NCBI GenBank assembly: GCA_027346925.1
Contig: DAIERH010000142.1
Location: 1-6,162 of the forward strand
Source: Geobacter sp.
Lineage (GTDB): Bacteria > Desulfobacterota > Desulfuromonadia > Geobacterales > Pseudopelobacteraceae
DNA length: 6,162 bases
Direction of reading: 5' to 3'
Shown here piece by piece: positions 5,496-6,162 of this stretch. The position numbers and the translations under genes are program-made. The notes under the pieces are model-generated. The model did no database searches. It was not told the DNA's origin and worked only from the letters and a program-made list of their open reading frames with translations. Positions within the stretch are counted from its first letter, which is position 1. Every line of letters starts with the position of its first letter.

Positions 5496-6162
5496 TTAAA
5501 TGACGTCGGCAAAGGTCTGTTCCATCCTCTTGAAGAAGACAATGCCGCCCGCCAATAAGATAAATACCATCGCAGAACTCACCGCGATCATCGTATAGTC
5601 GGGGGTACTCTTTCCCAGAAGAGCCCAGCGGAAACCTTCAATCACTCCGACCATGGGATTCAGACCGTAGATCAGCCGCCATTTTTCCGGCACCATGCTA
5701 ACCGAGTAAGCTACAGGCGAAGCATACATCCAGACCTGGCACAGGAAGGGGATAAGGCTCCCCACATCCCGGTATCTCACATTAAGCGCCGCGGACCAGA
5801 GCCCCACGGCAAGGGCCGTCAACAAGGCCAGGCCGAGAAAAAGGGGCAAAGCCAGCAGGCCGAACGTGGGGGTGATCTTGAACCAGGCCATCAGCGCCAG
5901 AAGCACCACGAAAGAAAAGAACAGATCCACCGCGGGCGCGATGGAAGCGGCGAGTGGAATCAGCAGGCGCGGGAAATATATTTTCGTGACCAGGTTCGAA
6001 CTGCTGGTAACGCTGCCTGAAGTCTTTGTCAAAGCCTGGGAAAAGTACGTCCAGGGCAGCAAGGCAGTGAAGGCGAAAACGGGATAGGGTATGCCATCCG
6101 AGGAAAATTTGGCCAAGCGACCGAAAATAAGGGTAAAGATAAGCATGGTAATGATGGGCTGG
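5496..6162 (-). CDS. wzm: Polysaccharide ABC transporter permease (Wzm type, ABC-2 family), N-terminus cut by window edge
   Basis: The reading frame is open to the right edge; the ATG at 6146 is internal, because the codons before it encode QPIIT, the usual lead into this segment of ABC-2 permeases, so the true start is outside. The visible part is about 221 residues; full-length relatives are about 260-280. Hydrophobic segments, numbered from the internal Met: 1-12, 22-38, 61-88, 95-120, 130-150 and 185-206. Family landmarks are SDGIPYPVFAFTALLPWTYF (16-35), LVTKIYFPR (52-60), LNVRYRDVGSLIPF (121-134), where the cytoplasmic coupling helix lies, MYASPVAYS (140-148) and LNPMVGVIEGFRWALLG (162-178). 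It forms the inner-membrane channel for a lipid-linked polysaccharide and should dimerise with two copies of the ATPase encoded 120 bases downstream. It ends in TAA at 5496-5498, after a short polar tail. Confidence 0.94.
   Translation of the reverse strand, partial: QPIITMLIFTLIFGRLAKFSSDGIPYPVFAFTALLPWTYFSQALTKTSGSVTSSSNLVTKIYFPRLLIPLAASIAPAVDLFFSFVVLLALMAWFKITPTFGLLALPLFLGLALLTALAVGLWSAALNVRYRDVGSLIPFLCQVWMYASPVAYSVSMVPEKWRLIYGLNPMVGVIEGFRWALLGKSTPDYTMIAVSSAMVFILLAGGIVFFKRMEQTFADVI

Noticed and set aside
1..6162. RNA genes, CRISPR arrays, insertion sequences and attachment sites
   Set aside because: No tRNA-like cloverleaf, rRNA segment, regularly spaced repeats, transposase reading frame or flanking inverted repeats were seen; nearly all of the window is coding on the minus strand.

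Overview
The window comes from a Gram-negative bacterium and holds part of a polysaccharide (O-antigen or capsule type) export and decoration locus. The lineage call rests only on the gene types: a Wzm/Wzt-type ABC polysaccharide exporter, strong AAGGAG ribosome binding sites and moderate base composition would suit a delta-proteobacterial (Desulfobacterota-like) genome, but nothing here fixes the taxon. All seven supported genes lie on the minus strand, so the locus is read from the right edge to the left edge. Both end genes run off the window.

In transcription order: (1) an ABC-2 permease (Wzm type), cut at its N-terminus by the right edge; (2) its ATPase (Wzt type), with an extra C-terminal domain of the kind that recognises the finished glycan; (3) a NeuD/PglD-type left-handed beta-helix acyltransferase; (4) a small, GC-rich GNAT N-acetyltransferase; (5) a long protein of 472 residues with a C-terminal BioF2/CelD-like (FemAB-like) GNAT domain; (6) a free-standing acyl carrier protein; (7) an agmatinase/arginase-family (ureohydrolase) protein that starts at 827 and stays open to base 1. 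Because gene 7 has no stop codon in the window it is easily missed, although it fills the whole left 827 bases. Gaps are 120, 33, 21, 55, 42 and 23 bases, each gene has its own Shine-Dalgarno sequence, and no convincing terminator was seen, so a single operon is likely.

Genes 1 and 2 should move a lipid-linked polysaccharide across the inner membrane. Genes 3 to 7 look like a module for making or attaching an acyl or aminoacyl substituent: three acyltransferases of different fold types, a carrier protein to hold an acyl group as a thioester, and a guanidino-hydrolase relative. No glycosyltransferase or sugar-nucleotide enzyme falls inside the window. The most unusual points are the pairing of a carrier protein with a ureohydrolase relative next to a polysaccharide exporter, and the ureohydrolase itself, where one of the usual metal-binding aspartates appears to be a cysteine. 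The GC-rich GNAT gene looks like a separate acquisition.
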